A stretch of DNA of 64,000 nucleotides from Artocarpus heterophyllus. Its lineage: Eukaryota > Streptophyta > Magnoliopsida > Rosales > Moraceae. Position numbers and translations under genes: made by a program. Under the pieces are notes generated by a model. That model was given only the letters and a program-made list of their open reading frames with translations. It made no database searches and was not told where the DNA came from. The stretch spans positions 16,165,836 to 16,229,835 of the forward strand of contig CM046354.1 of the NCBI GenBank assembly GCA_025403435.1, read 5' to 3'. The number at the start of each line of letters is the position of its first letter. Position 1 is the stretch's first letter. Below are positions 1-11,536 of the stretch, in pieces.

Positions 1-162
1 TTATCCAATCCTTGTTTCAACTCTCCTATATTTACACAGTTATCAATCTTATCTATACCTACCCAATCCAATCTCAGCAAAATCCACGCAATTCCTATCA
101 CAAAGACGAAAAAATAAATCCTAAATCGAAAAGAGGAAAGCGACGGACCTTTCTAGAATCCG

Positions 163-534
163 ATGATCGCCGTGAGATCCAAACAAGAAGCAGGTCAACC
201 GGTTAAATCCGAAACTCCGAAGAAGAAAAATCCAAGCTCTAATAGCCGCAAATCCAAACCACCACCACACATTTTTCCCCAAACTCAAGAACAATCCATA
301 TTCATTCACCAAAAACCGGAAACAGCTTCTCGTTTTGCTTTTCCTCTTTTAGTTCTCAATCAATCATTTGACCGTGAAAAAACGTTGCCTTTTCAAGTTT
401 TCGAAAGAGTGGAATCCATTGGATAAACCGAAGCGAGTTCAGAAGGACAAATCTGAGTCTTCTGTTCTTGTTTCTGGAAAAGAGAGATTCGGGTGACAGG
501 AAGAAGAAGAAGAAAAGGTTTGAGGCCTATAATT
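163..534 (+). other. Possible degenerate coding stretch of unknown identity
   Basis: An ATG at 163 opens 87 codons rich in Lys, Pro and Ser. A second reading frame at about 400-497 and a third at about 465-534 continue in a similar lysine-rich style, the last ending with a run of Lys before TAG. The change of frame could mean splicing, frameshifts or chance. I recognise no family. It could be the first exon of a gene, a pseudogene, or simply the purine-rich 5' leader of a gene that is not visible here. Support is weak. Confidence 0.15.
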
Positions 535-1059
535 AGTATTCATTATAAAAATAAATTTAAAAAAAATGAAATCTTTTTTTTTTTGCACTGAAAAAAATGA
601 AATCGTTTCTATTCTTGTTTGTTTTTTTATGGATAATTATGGTAAAGGGATAAAGGCTGACGTAAGGACTCGTTGGACAGAGGCATCGACGACACTTGGG
701 CTTTTGGAGTTTTTGGATCGGATGGCTGTGGTTGGTCCAAATACTACAATTGTTTAATTTTTTTTCTTTTTTTTTTTAATGTTTGATTCTAGATTGAAAG
801 GATGAATTATAAGGCCAATTCAATGCTCATCCAGGCAAGTGATTCATAATTTTATGCAAATAAATATGGTAATTAAGGAGCTCAACTATTAGTAGTTTTA
901 AATATATATATTTATTTATTTATTTAACCGCCTTTTATGGTTTCTAAATATAACATGCTTCACTAGTATATTTTTATCTTCCACACAGGATGACCTACTA
1001 GAAAGATTTGGATATGAATAAAGTATATAATTTTATTTTTAAAAAAACGTCTCCCGAAA

Positions 1060-1094
<35 letters not shown>

Positions 1095-1466
1095 CGCTAC
1101 TCAAATTTCAACTAGGTTTAAAAATGATTGTTATTTTTAAATCCTTTTCTTTTTATCAAATGGAATCTTATATTATTTTCAACATTATGATCTTTTCTTA
1201 TCTATTATCATCTAACAAATAAGACATAAAAGACATTCTAAAACTTTGAAAAGTTTTGAAATTCTATCATAAAAATATTTACAAATGAGGGGACTGAACT
1301 TTTCAAATAAAAAAAATAAATGAAGTGGTATTTTTATTTTTATTTTTTAATTAAAGGAATTGGTTGTTCCTGTTTTATCTTGCTGTACTAATTTTTTTCA
1401 ATAAAACTTTCGAGCAAAAATTAACAAGTAACGACAGGGAAGAGAATCAAACGTCTGCGTCACATC
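535..1466. other. AT-rich intergenic DNA
   Basis: No gene is visible. The stretch is AT-rich with poly-T runs and holds the AT/GT microsatellite at 1060-1094. Confidence 0.6.
1060..1094. repeat. (AT)n/(GT)n microsatellite
   Basis: A run of TA dinucleotides passes into a short GT run. It is read directly from the sequence and is a likely length-polymorphic locus. Confidence 0.9.
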
Positions 1467-1606
1467 ATTAGTGGTTGAAAAACCTTTTTTTTAGCCCGGG
1501 TGGGCTACAGGGCGGACCCTATCTGGTGGGACCCAGTGGGGCCCCGCTGTAGCCCACGGGCTGAATTGCAGTGCTTCGGGTTGGTTGTGTTTGATAATTA
1601 GTGGTT
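1467..1606. mobile_element. GC-rich foldback element, MITE-like
   Basis: A 70-bp GC-rich hairpin (1493-1562) stands out in very AT-rich DNA. The left arm AGCCCGGGTGGGCTACAGGG pairs imperfectly with the right arm, whose reverse complement begins AGCCCGTGGGCTACAGCGGG. A perfect 10-bp direct repeat, ATTAGTGGTT, lies outside the hairpin at 1467-1476 and 1597-1606. A 9-11 bp target duplication is typical of Mutator-like elements, so a tiny MULE-type MITE is possible. The duplications do not abut the hairpin arms, so the class is inferred. Confidence 0.5.
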
Positions 1607-2550
1607 CCTGTATGTAGACGTGTCATACAAAATGCTATACACGTGTCACTCAGCCAATCGTTTTTCTTGTTCACAAAGTTTTATCTTGTCACATCCTACA
1701 AAGAGGGAGAATCTCAAAAAAAAAAAAAAAAAGAAAGATTTCACCAAAGATGTTAAATTAATTTCAAGAAAAAAAAAAAAGAATTGGTGACAGCAGTCCA
1801 ATCTCTAAATCCTTTGTATTTTAAAATATTTTACAAAGTATTGTTTTATTTATTTTGACCAAGTAAATTCACAAAAATAGCAAACGGAAATATTCTATAT
1901 TATGAATAATAATTTTAAATCCCATCATAGCGTTTGTTTTTAAATTTTAAATTTGATCGAAATCTTATCAAAATAAAAAGGAATACCAAACACTTAAACA
2001 TTGTTTGTCATACCTCATCAAAGAAAAAAAAAATCTCTAATTTTTAATTATTTGTTTAACTGGTTTTATCTTTTTATTTTAAAGAAGGAACAGCTATCGT
2101 AAAGTGGGGGGGAACTTCCAGTAGACCTGAGATCAAAGGATTTTGAAGCTTTTTAATTGTGGAAAACTTTTTTTTTCTCTCTTAAAAAAAGTGTTTTTTT
2201 TTTCTCCCCGAATATTCAGTTAAGAAGTGCTCATCAGGTGTTATGCAGGAAATAACTGCAATCAGATCAATAAAACTTTACAGATTTATCCAAGCTTTCC
2301 ATGTTAGCACATATCATGTTTTTGCTTCATGATTCGAGGCCAAAGAATCCAACAGAAAACTTTTGGTCTCTAATCATCTCTTGCTATTTACATCTTCTGA
2401 TGGAAAGAAGAGAAACACAACATGGAAAAGTAAAACCAATAAAATTTTATATACCAACTGCATATTCTTTATTAAGAAGAACTGAATCATTGTTATCAAC
2501 TTATGTGCACAAAATGGAAGTCTCAAAGGAAAGGCATTTTTCGTTGAGTA
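1607..2550. other. Intergenic DNA and 3' flank of the TIM14 gene
   Basis: The left part is AT-rich and has poly-A and poly-T runs. The right part, adjacent to the TIM14 stop codon at 2551, must contain its 3'UTR. A 99-codon open frame here on the plus strand (2301-2600) runs over the TIM14 stop and last exon in antisense and is not taken as a gene. Confidence 0.5.
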
Positions 2551-4669
2551 TCAGAATGCTGATCCACCGCCCTTTGTCTTCCCAAGCATCACATCTTTAG
2601 CTTCGTTTATTTTCGAAGCAAGGTAATGACTGCCACCTGCATCAGGATGGTTTGCCACCATTACTTTTCTATGTGCTTCCTTGACCTTGTCTGGGGGTGC
2701 ATTCTCCCTGTTAAAGAACAAGATTCGCTTTCGATCAGAGGCGAATCCATAGCTTTTTCTACTTCAGACAAGGCATGAAAGAGAATTTGCAAACTGTTGT
2801 CATCATCATTGGCATGATAATATTAAGGAACTAAGTAGAAGAGTCCAATTCAAAGGCCTCATCACTAATTCCTTGAAGAATTGAAAACCAATTTCTTTGT
2901 AGGAAGCAAAGTTTGATGACCAAATGCCTTTTGGCAATCAGAAACCAGAGCACCGTGGAGAAACTTCAGCAAGGATGAATTATTTTAACAACTAACATAT
3001 CAGGAAAGAAGAACTGCTTTTTTAATCATTTTTGTGACGCAAATGGATGGAAACTATTATGCTAATTTCAGATTTTACAACTTAAATCTGTGCGCAAGTA
3101 AAGTATTAAGCTAACCTGATACCGAGAATAAGAGCTGCTTCTCGTTTGGTCATAGTAGGCTGGAAACCACCATCATAGAATTTACGTATTTTAGGTTTTG
3201 GAGGCCGTGTCTTAAATGCATGCCAGGCCTGGATACCGTATCTACCAGCAAGAGCAGCAGCAGCCACTGCCAGACCAGCCAGAAGCGGTGTACCCTGGTT
3301 TACATCTAGAAGTTCATAAATACTTGTATAACTTGTAGTGCACAATAAATCTCAACAGAAATATATACATGTTAAAACAAAGAAAAAAAAATCAATCATC
3401 TTTTCATGTTGCACGTCCTATACTCCCTCAGAAACGATCCAGTTTTACCGGTGACGATGCTACACTAACTCAAAAGGGGGCAACACTCCTGACACTTTAC
3501 TAAACACTTCAGCCTCCTAAAGCCCCACTGACATACAAAAAGCAAGAAAAGCTCTGAAATAACCACCACAATATTCAGGCATTCCAGTAAAAATCAAGGT
3601 TTTAAGGGAAAAGAATAGCTGCAAAAAGCAAGTAGCTATTCAAATCCCTTGCACATTTTTTCCTAATTTGAAAGGACAATATTCTCTCCTGTCAAAACCA
3701 ATTTCGGTAAGAAATGTAGATTTCAACATTCCTGAAGAAGCACTAACTTGGGACTCTCCCATAATCATCTAAACAGTAGAATAAAATTTTTAGGATATTT
3801 GGGAAGTGTGCTTAGAACCAATTTTGGTTAAAAATACTATAGCATGGGAGAGTTTTGCACTGTAGTAACTTTTGCTTTTTATTGTAGTTGCAAAGAGCTT
3901 TACACTATTTGTTGGTTAAACCAATTGGTTCTAACTAAAGTATGCCCAGATTGGTTTATATTCCTGCATCCATGCCTAAAAACCTATGGAGTATTTCTAA
4001 TACATCATCGACTAAGTAATAGAAACATACGCTTATGCAATAATTATTAGAAGCAAACAAAAAAATTAGCAAAATGATAATTTTGATGGTCTCTAACTAT
4101 AAAAGAGTGGACTTTAGCTAAGACCAACCTCCCAAACTAAGACAAGATCATTATTAAAATCAATACAAAATCAACTCTTGACTAGTTTTTTCTGTTTTCT
4201 TTTTTTTAGGGGAAAAAAAAGATCTCAATTTACTTCCCATTCTAGGACTAGAAGATTGGGATTTATCAGTCTCACTCAACATAACACTATAGCACACGAA
4301 AACCACCAAATCAGAGGACCATCCAAACGTGATCAAACGGTTTGGAAAAACAAAAATGACAAAACACCATACTGGATCCATAATTCGTTCAAACTGTCTA
4401 AAAATAATTGGAAAGTAAATTAACGTATCAAATTCAGCTTCTAATCCGAAAAATTCAAAAGATCCAAATTCAATGACGCAAAAATCGAATTAGAGAAAAT
4501 TTGAAGAAGAAGAAGAAGAAGAAGAACTACTTATAGGGGAAAAAAAAAAAAAAAGGAAATCGTGAATTTGTGAACCCTAGAACAAAAACCACCACTCGAA
4601 TGTACTGATATTGCCAACTATACCATTGAATTTCAAAATTAACAAAGCCAGAGATGGTAGGCTTACCAT
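2551..4669 (-). CDS. TIM14: Mitochondrial import inner membrane translocase subunit TIM14 (PAM18-type J-protein)
   Basis: In this family the protein is the J-domain co-chaperone of the presequence translocase motor. It sits in the mitochondrial inner membrane and stimulates ATP hydrolysis by matrix Hsp70. Three coding exons on the minus strand join cleanly: 4667-4669 (the ATG alone), 3116-3294 and 2551-2707. All introns are GT-AG, and the product is 112 aa, the usual plant length. Residues about 5-25 form a hydrophobic Ala-rich membrane segment. A conserved stretch follows with [20 protein letters not shown] (40-59). The J-domain has the HPD tripeptide at 81-83, and the C-terminus ends in GGGSAF. 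The open frame of exon 2 extends upstream past its CAG acceptor, but joining the ATG to GGT at 3294 gives the family-like start MGTPLLAG. Intron 1 (1372 bp) holds a MITE. The match is to the family as I know it; no search was run. Confidence 0.95.
3812..3934. mobile_element. MITE in intron 1 of TIM14
   Basis: Terminal inverted repeats TTAGAACCAATTTTGGTTAA (left) and the reverse complement of the right end, TTAGAACCAATTGGTTTAAC, bound about 120 bp. Its core (GAGCTTTACACTA, and a T-rich stretch with TTTACTGTAG-like repeats) resembles the insert in which the copia element at 5550-15169 sits. No target duplication could be fixed with confidence. Confidence 0.6.
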
Positions 4670-5126
4670 TGGCGTGAAATCTTCAGCTCTGAAGAGAAGA
4701 TTGTTCGGCGTTTCATTCAGAATTTTTCGAAGTTTTTTGACAAGTCGTCATGGATTGCCCTTTTCTCCTTTTTTTTTTTTTTTTTTTTTGATAATTATCA
4801 AGTGTTATCGGTTACGATCATATGTTTTAATCCTCTTGACACGCTGTGGCTCATCAATGAGATAACGCCTCGTCAGCAATTGAGAATTCCGAGATTCTTT
4901 GGTAGTTATACTCCTATACTTTTCGGGTATTGTAAAAGGGGCCCTTGCAGGTTCAATTTTGACAATTAATCCCCTGGTAATGTTAATTCTTTGGAACTGT
5001 AATCAAATTGATAACGTCGTGTATTAAACATGGCGAAGTAGTTCTGGTACTCCTCACGTCGAGATGAGGGTGGAAATTGAAATGTGATCTAAAGGATTGC
5101 AAGGTGTGTTTTACCACCTTTGACTC
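4670..5126. other. TIM14 5'UTR and promoter side
   Basis: Sequence immediately right of 4669 is the 5' leader and promoter of the minus-strand TIM14 gene. It contains a T-run at about 4771-4790 (poly-A on the gene strand). I see no clear TATA box and cannot place the start of transcription. From about 4900 to 5126 nothing else is recognised. Confidence 0.4.
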
Positions 5127-5241
5127 TGATAGGTTTCAGAAACAATGTCACAAGAAAATGAATCAAACTCAAGTTTTTCTTGAGTCTAGTTTAGGAAAAT
5201 GATACAAAGTTCTTAAACACGTAGTTTTCAAGACACTGTTA

Positions 5242-5361
5242 GGACCCGTTTGGTTCGAGTATTTGAATAGAGTATTTGAATGAAGTTTTAAATTTTTGTG
5301 AGAAAAAATACTGTAGCAAAATAATTCAAACCGTGATTCGAGTATCGAAACAAACGGGCCC
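5242..5361. mobile_element. Tourist-like MITE (PIF/Harbinger type), copy 1
   Basis: A 120-bp element with inverted ends GGACCCGTTTGGTTCGAGT and GGGCCCGTTTGTTTCGATA (reverse complement of the right end). It is flanked by TTA at 5239-5241 and 5362-5364. GGGNCCGTTTG-type ends and a TTA target are typical of Tourist MITEs. The same element occurs inverted at 46621-46740 and in decayed form near 60470. It is absent from the other LTR of the host gypsy element, so it inserted after that element did. Confidence 0.85.
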
Positions 5362-5549
5362 TTAATCTCCACTGCTTGATGTTAACCAAGAGTTTTCCCT
5401 AATTTACTAGATTGATCTTTTCGACACCTTTTAACTCTATACGACTTTCTTTTATTTCTCACTAATCAGCTAACAAACTAATAAGGTATTTAGCATGGTG
5501 GTTAATACCATTAGTTAGAACTGTTTTACTGTAACATGTGAGAGCTTTA

Positions 5550-7572
5550 TGTTGAAAAAATAGTACGCAGCGGAATTTTAAAATTTTTTTATACCAGAAT
5601 ATTTTTCAATACACAAGTTTGACATGCTATATTCATAAATTAACCAGATCTTACTAACCTTTTGTGTGCCGAAAAGCTCCTGCAATCTGTGAAAAGAAGT
5701 AATGTACAAGAAGAGCCTCAACCAACTGGTCGTCTTTGCTATTCTCTATCCACGACAGGAGTGAGTGTGGGCTCACACGTACAGCCCTTCCACTAAGTAA
5801 CTCTCCTTCCAACCAATCGAGAGAACCCAAAGCAAGTGTTCATGATTTATGAACAAAAGCTCTCAAGGAGTTTTCAGATTCTCACTAGTGGAGTATCACT
5901 CTTAATCTCCTAATTGATCTCAATAACTTATGTGACTTACTCCCTATTTATAGATGTTGGGTCTAAGGTCAGTCCTTATCAGATTAGGTCTCAAAAATTA
6001 GATCAGAGTCAAATTGGGATCAATATCTGATAAGATCCGTGTAAAAACGCGTAATCTTATCTTTCGCTCATCGGTAGGCTGATCAGGATGATCGGTAGGC
6101 CGAACAAGCCCATCGGCAGGCCGAACACGTGGATTGGTAGGCCAAACTGCCGAATAAAAATCTCAGCGAATCTTTTATTTTCCACTTGAGATTCTATAGG
6201 ATAAAGTCTCAGTTTTAATTCAAATAACCCAATAGAAAAGTTATTTAATTAAACCAATTTTATCTAGATAATCTCTAAGAAAATAAATGAATTGCCAATA
6301 ATTCTACAAGTTTATCTTGATCTAATTTATCCAAAATTAAATCAACCAATAAACAGACAAGAATTATCCGATTCTAATAATTCAACAAGTTTATCTTGAA
6401 TCAATTCTATCACAAAATTAATTCAACCGATAAATAGACATGAATTATCTAATTCTTTCAAATTTTAACCAATCTGATAAATCTGACATAAGTCACTAAT
6501 TATTGGAAAAGCACGTTGTATCGTTACAGGATGTTGTGAGCTAGCAAAGGGGACCAAATGGACCTATATAGTTCAAGCTCCCGATAATTATGAAACCCAA
6601 TATCCTAGATATACATTTCATAATTATCAACTCTAACGCTACTCCACTAACCGCTTGGAGCTGCGCTCTCGAACTATATAGAATTACGAAGCTCGTATAG
6701 CTAAGTCTCCATGACATATCATATGTATCATATCCCCAATGATTACCTATAATCGGCTTAAGGAGAAATTTTGTCTTACCTTCTCGATTATTTTTATCTT
6801 ACGTTTCATTATCTCACCATCGAAAAACTTACCATCCAAAGACAGTATACCATTCGGTTACACCTATGTATCCAAATGGTTGAGCGCTCCAGTTTTTTAA
6901 TTACAGGATAACGCATATAAGAGGATATCACTACTCCTAAAGAGGAGCTATGGATTCCATATCTATGAATAACAAGTCTACGCTATCAAGAATCATGCCT
7001 CCAACGTACCAGCATGCATACCACTATTAAGATATGGGTGTCACCCTTTGGTACTTCAAAAGACACAAGTCAAGACAATGGGCCCACTATTCATCTCAGG
7101 ATTAAGATACAATACAAATAATTGTCTAAAGTGAATCGATTTGCAAGACAGAATTATTAATCCAAATCAATTCACTTTATGTCCCAATCTAACACATCGT
7201 CACCTATGACAACGTGTCAATGTTTCTATTCATGGAGTCCACCTCTGATGGTCAAGACAAACCATTTCCCAAAAAGGATACAAACAACATAACAATCTTT
7301 ACATGAATAAAGCACTCAACTTTATTCCCTTGATTGCGGATCTTATGTTTTAGATCATCACCTTTGTCTTCCGCATAATCTATCCATCATATGCCCAATT
7401 CTTAAGGTTTAGACCGACAATCTTAGACAATTGTTTGCTTAATATACATTCAACAAATATGAACGTAAAGATGATAAGATTTGGTATATTAACAATAAAT
7501 AAATTCTTTATTGATAAAAATGTCTCCAAAAACTTATTACATTTTTACTCCTTAGGGCATACATGTCTAACA
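5550..7572 (-). repeat. Copia 3' LTR
   Basis: A 2023-bp LTR, partner of 13177-15169. On the plus strand it starts TGTTGAAAAAATAGTACGCAG and ends CATGTCTAACA. It carries a cluster of the GGCAGGCCGAAC motif at 6070-6150. Confidence 0.95.
6070..6150. repeat. Cluster of palindromic GGYAGGCCGAAC motifs in the copia 3' LTR
   Basis: Four copies or near copies lie here: TCGGTAGGCTGAT, ATCGGTAGGCCGAAC, ATCGGCAGGCCGAAC and ATTGGTAGGCCAAAC. They are separated by short variable spacers and are GC-rich against an AT-rich LTR. Confidence 0.8.
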
Positions 7573-7585
7573 ATCTCCCACTTGC
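7573..7585 (-). other. Copia polypurine tract
   Basis: On the minus strand GCAAGTGGGAGAT directly precedes the 3' LTR start TGTTAG. This is the expected position and composition of the plus-strand primer. Confidence 0.8.
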
Positions 7586-7586
7586 A

Positions 7587-10500
7587 CTAAGTGAGCAAAT
7601 ATGACAAATCTCGCATCCCCATAGCTTCCACATACCTCTCGAAGACTCTTCCAGTAAGTGTCTTCAAAAATAGATCAGCTAAATTGTCCTCTGACGCGAT
7701 CTTGCACACCGTGACATGCCTGCCCCCAACGAAGTCCTTTATCACATGATACTTCCAATCAATATGCTTACTCTTCTTGTGAAATCTTGGTTCCTTAGCA
7801 TTAGCTACCGCCGTACTGTTATCACAGTACAGTGATACCACTTTATCCATACCAGAAACTACCTCAAGATCCCCAAGGAACTTGCGGAGCCACACTGCTT
7901 TTTTCGAAGCATTACTAGTTGCCACATACTCGGCCTCCATCGTTGAATCCAAAGTACAATCTTGCTTCACACTTCTCCAACTGATGGCACCGCCGCCCAG
8001 AGTAAACACAAAACCCAAAGTTGATTTCCTAGAATCTGGACAGGATTGAAAATCTGAGTCAATATATCCTAGAGGAGTCAAGTTCTCACCCGAATATACA
8101 AGCATATACCATCGAGTCCTTCTCAAGTACTTAAAAATATGCTTAACCGTAACCCAATGGTTCGGTCCTGAATCCGCCTGAAATCGACTTACAATCCTGA
8201 CCGCATAACTAATACCTGGTCATGTGCAAAGCATAGCATACATGAGACTATCCACTGCCGAAGCATAGGGCACTTTCTTCATGTATTCTCTTTCTTCATA
8301 AGACTTTGGAGAGTCTTTCTTAGAAAGAGTAATTCCAGACCTAGATGGTTGCCCATCTTTCTTGCAATCCTGCATTGCAAACCTCATAAGAATTTTATCT
8401 ATGTAGCCGGCCTGGGACAAAGCTATCATTTTGTTCTTCATATCCCGAAAGATCTGGATACTGAGAACAAAATTAGCCTCACCCAAGTCCTTCATGTTAA
8501 ACTGCTTGGTCAACCATAATTTGATCGTTGACAATGCCCCAACATCATTGCCAATTTGCAGAATGTCATCTACATAGAGCAGTAGAAAAACCACCTTCTC
8601 ATCTTTTATGTGTTTGTAAACACATGGTTCATCCACATTTTGTGAGAACCAATAAGTCTTGATCACCTGATCAAATCTTCTGTTCCAAGAACGGGGAGCC
8701 TGTTTAAGTCTATAAATTGACTTTAGCAGCTTACATACCTTATCCTTCTAACCCTTAACGTTGAACCTGTCTGGTTGTGCCATATATATGGACTCATCAA
8801 GATAGCCGTTCAAAAAAGCTGTCTTGACATCCATTTACTAAATCTCGTAGTCGAGAGTAGTAACTATGTACAAAAGAATACGGATAGACTTAAGCATGGC
8901 TATAGGCAAAAAGGTTTCCTCATGATTGATTCCTTCCTTTTGCATATAACCCTTAGCTACCAGTCTAGCCTTAAAGGTTTTGACATTTCCATCCACTCCT
9001 CTTTCCTCTTGTAGATCCGCTTACACCCTATGGGTTTTACCCCTTCGAGAAGATCTACAAGCTCCCAGACTTGATTAGTCTCCATAGACTTCATCTCTAT
9101 GTTCATGGCCTCTATCCAAAGTTTTGAATCAACATCCTCTATAGCCTCTGCGTAAGTATAAGGATCCTTGTTATGTTCATCTGGGTCAGCTAAAAAGACC
9201 TCCCCATTGAACATATACCTCTCAGGTTGACGCCTAATCCTCCCACTACGCCGAAGCCCCTGAAGTTGTCGTTCAGGTTTGTTTGGTTTTTCTACACTAA
9301 TTGGAACGGTTTCATTCGGAACCTCCAGAGTGATCTGATCACTCCTTAACTCCTCAAGCACCACTTTGCTTCGAGGTTTAAAGTCGTCCATGTAACTCTC
9401 CTCAAGGAAAGTTGCATTACTTGAAACCACGACTTTATTTTCCTTTGGGTTATAAAAATAACCCCCTTTAGTCCCTTTTGGATATCCTACAAACACGCAA
9501 ACTTTTGAACGTGCTTCCAACTTATTCAGATCCTTAAACAGGACATGAGCCAGACATCCCCATATGCGAATATGGTTTAAGGATGTCTTCCTACCCATCC
9601 ACAACTCGTGAGGAGTTTTAGGGACCGATTTTGAAGGCACATTGTTCAAAAGATAACATGCGGTTTGTAGTCCATATCCCCAAAAGGATAAAGGCAATGA
9701 TGAATAATTCATCATGGACCTAATCATGTCCAATAAAGTCCTATTCCTTCTCTTCGCTATGCCATTCTGCTGTGGAGTGCCCGGCACAGTCAAATGGGAT
9801 AAAATCATATTCTATAATAAGTGTTCCAAGAACTCATCAGAAAGGTATTCCTCACCTCGATCGGATCAAAATGCCTTTATGGGTCTACCCAATTGCCTTT
9901 TCACTTCAGCCTGAAACTCCCTAAACTTGTCAAAAGCTTCGCTTTTGTGGTGCATCAGGTACACATACTCATATCTTGAGTAATCGTCAATAAAAGTAAT
10001 GAAGTACTTATACCCTTCTCGTGCCCGGATGTTCATCGGTCCGCAAACATCACTATACACAAGTTCGAAAACCCCTTTGGCCCTATTGCCCTTAGACCCG
10101 TATAGTCTTTTGGTCATTTTACCCTCTAAACAAGATTCACATTGAGGTATAGATTTCACCTTTAAGTGACTTAAAGGTCCATCCCTTACCAACCTTTGAA
10201 TCCTATTCAAGTTAATATGACCAAGGCGCAAGTGCCAAAGATAAGTCTTATTAGAGTGAGAAGTTTTAAGTCTTTTAGAGTTATTATCATTTATCTCAAC
10301 ATTAAGCAATAAATCCATCTTAGGTTTGATAAAATATAGATTATTTTACATCCATCCAGAACAGATAAAAGATTTATTTTTACGAATCACCACTTTATCA
10401 TTAAAAGAAACCAAATAGGAGTCTTTAAATAAACAAGCTATAGAAATTAAGTTCCTTTTAAATTTAGGAACATAAAAATAATCTTGCAAAAATAAATTCC

Positions 10501-11536
10501 TAAAATTATTAAAATAAAGATGGACGTCTCCTACTGCTTCTGCTGAGACCAAGGATCCATCACCCATCGAAACGTGAAGTCTTCATGCAACAGACTTCTT
10601 ATTTCTTTGAACCCCTGTAGAGAAATACAAACATGATTAGTTGCACCAGAATCTATGACCCAAATGTCACTGGATTCCTCAACCAAGCAAGTTTCTAAAT
10701 ATAGAAGATCACACATACCTCCTTTGGAAAGGAAGTCCTTGTAATGCTTCTTGATATAACCAACCTTCCCATAGAAGAAGCACTTAAGCTTCTTCGGGTT
10801 CTTCTTCTTCTTTTTCTTGCTCTTGGTGCTAGCAAGAATAGAAGACTTCCCGTTCTTGGCCCGTTGCTTATTTCCATTCCCAGAGTTGTGATTGGAACTA
10901 GAAGCAGCTACCATATTGGCCTCTCCACCCACAGGAGACTCTCTGATCAGCGGTTCAAACTCCTGTAACTGTTTCATTAATTCTGTCAAGGTCATATCCC
11001 GTCTATTGCTTAAATTAAAAGTAGCTCTAAATTGAATAAATTCATTTGATAGAGTCTCAAAGACCATAGTCATCTGAGTTTCAGCATCGATGTCAGCTCC
11101 ATTGGTTTGAGCCTCAGCGAGGTAACCTATGACCAACATCATGTGCTCCTTTATAGATGTCCCCGGCCTCTGCTTACAGTTAAGAAGTTTTCGAAGCGCC
11201 CCTTGCCGCTTTGTTAAGGCTTGGCCTCCAAACATATCCTCAAGATTATCCAAGATTTGTTTCGCAGTCTCATAATCCTGATGTTGAGCCTGCAGCACGT
11301 TATTCATGCTAGCCATAATAGAGCAACGGGCCTGATCATTAGCATCTTTCCAGCAATCATGCGCTTAGAATTGCTCATTAGTTCAGTCTCCGTAGGCTCG
11401 GGAGGACAAGGGGTTGTTAGATATATTTCAGTTTTTCAAAGGAGATGACGATATCCATGTTACGTTTTCAATCATTATAATTCTCTCCAGTTAATAGGTT
11501 TTTGTCAAGTATCGATGATAAAGCGTTTTTAGACAT
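7587..11536 (-). pseudogene. Copia gag-pol, broken by stops and frameshifts
   Basis: Minus-strand fragments follow copia order. Gag starts at an ATG near 11536, with an early TGG-to-TGA stop. It continues to about 10690 with a damaged zinc knuckle (KLKCFFYGKVGYIKKHYKD, several Cys/His lost). The protease motif VIDSGATNHVC is near 10650. A GAG-pre-integrase HLRLGH...CESCLEGK region (about 10120-10260) leads into the integrase core (DVCGPMN, FIDDYSRYEYVYL, PGTPQQNGIAKRRN) across 9866-10110 and on to 8957. RT with the YVDDI catalytic motif lies near 8565-8580. RNase H (DSDFQSCPDSRKST to MEAEYVATSNA to LYCDNSTA) covers 7587-8126. Breaks fall at about 8127-8219, 8667-8956, 9809-9865 and 10319-10345. 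No intact polyprotein is possible. The RT motif suggests a Tork-like lineage, tentatively. Confidence 0.93.

Noticed and set aside
2301..2600. 99-codon plus-strand open frame
   Set aside because: It runs antisense over the TIM14 stop codon and last exon. Composition and lack of any family suggest chance.
3295..3345. Upstream ATG extending TIM14 exon 2 (start MCTTSYTS)
   Set aside because: It lies before a good CAG acceptor. Splicing to the ATG at 4667-4669 gives the family-typical N-terminus and length.
5122..5126. Target duplication for the outer gypsy element
   Set aside because: GACTC before 5127 does not match TACAC after 24594. The outer insertion is old or one end has changed.
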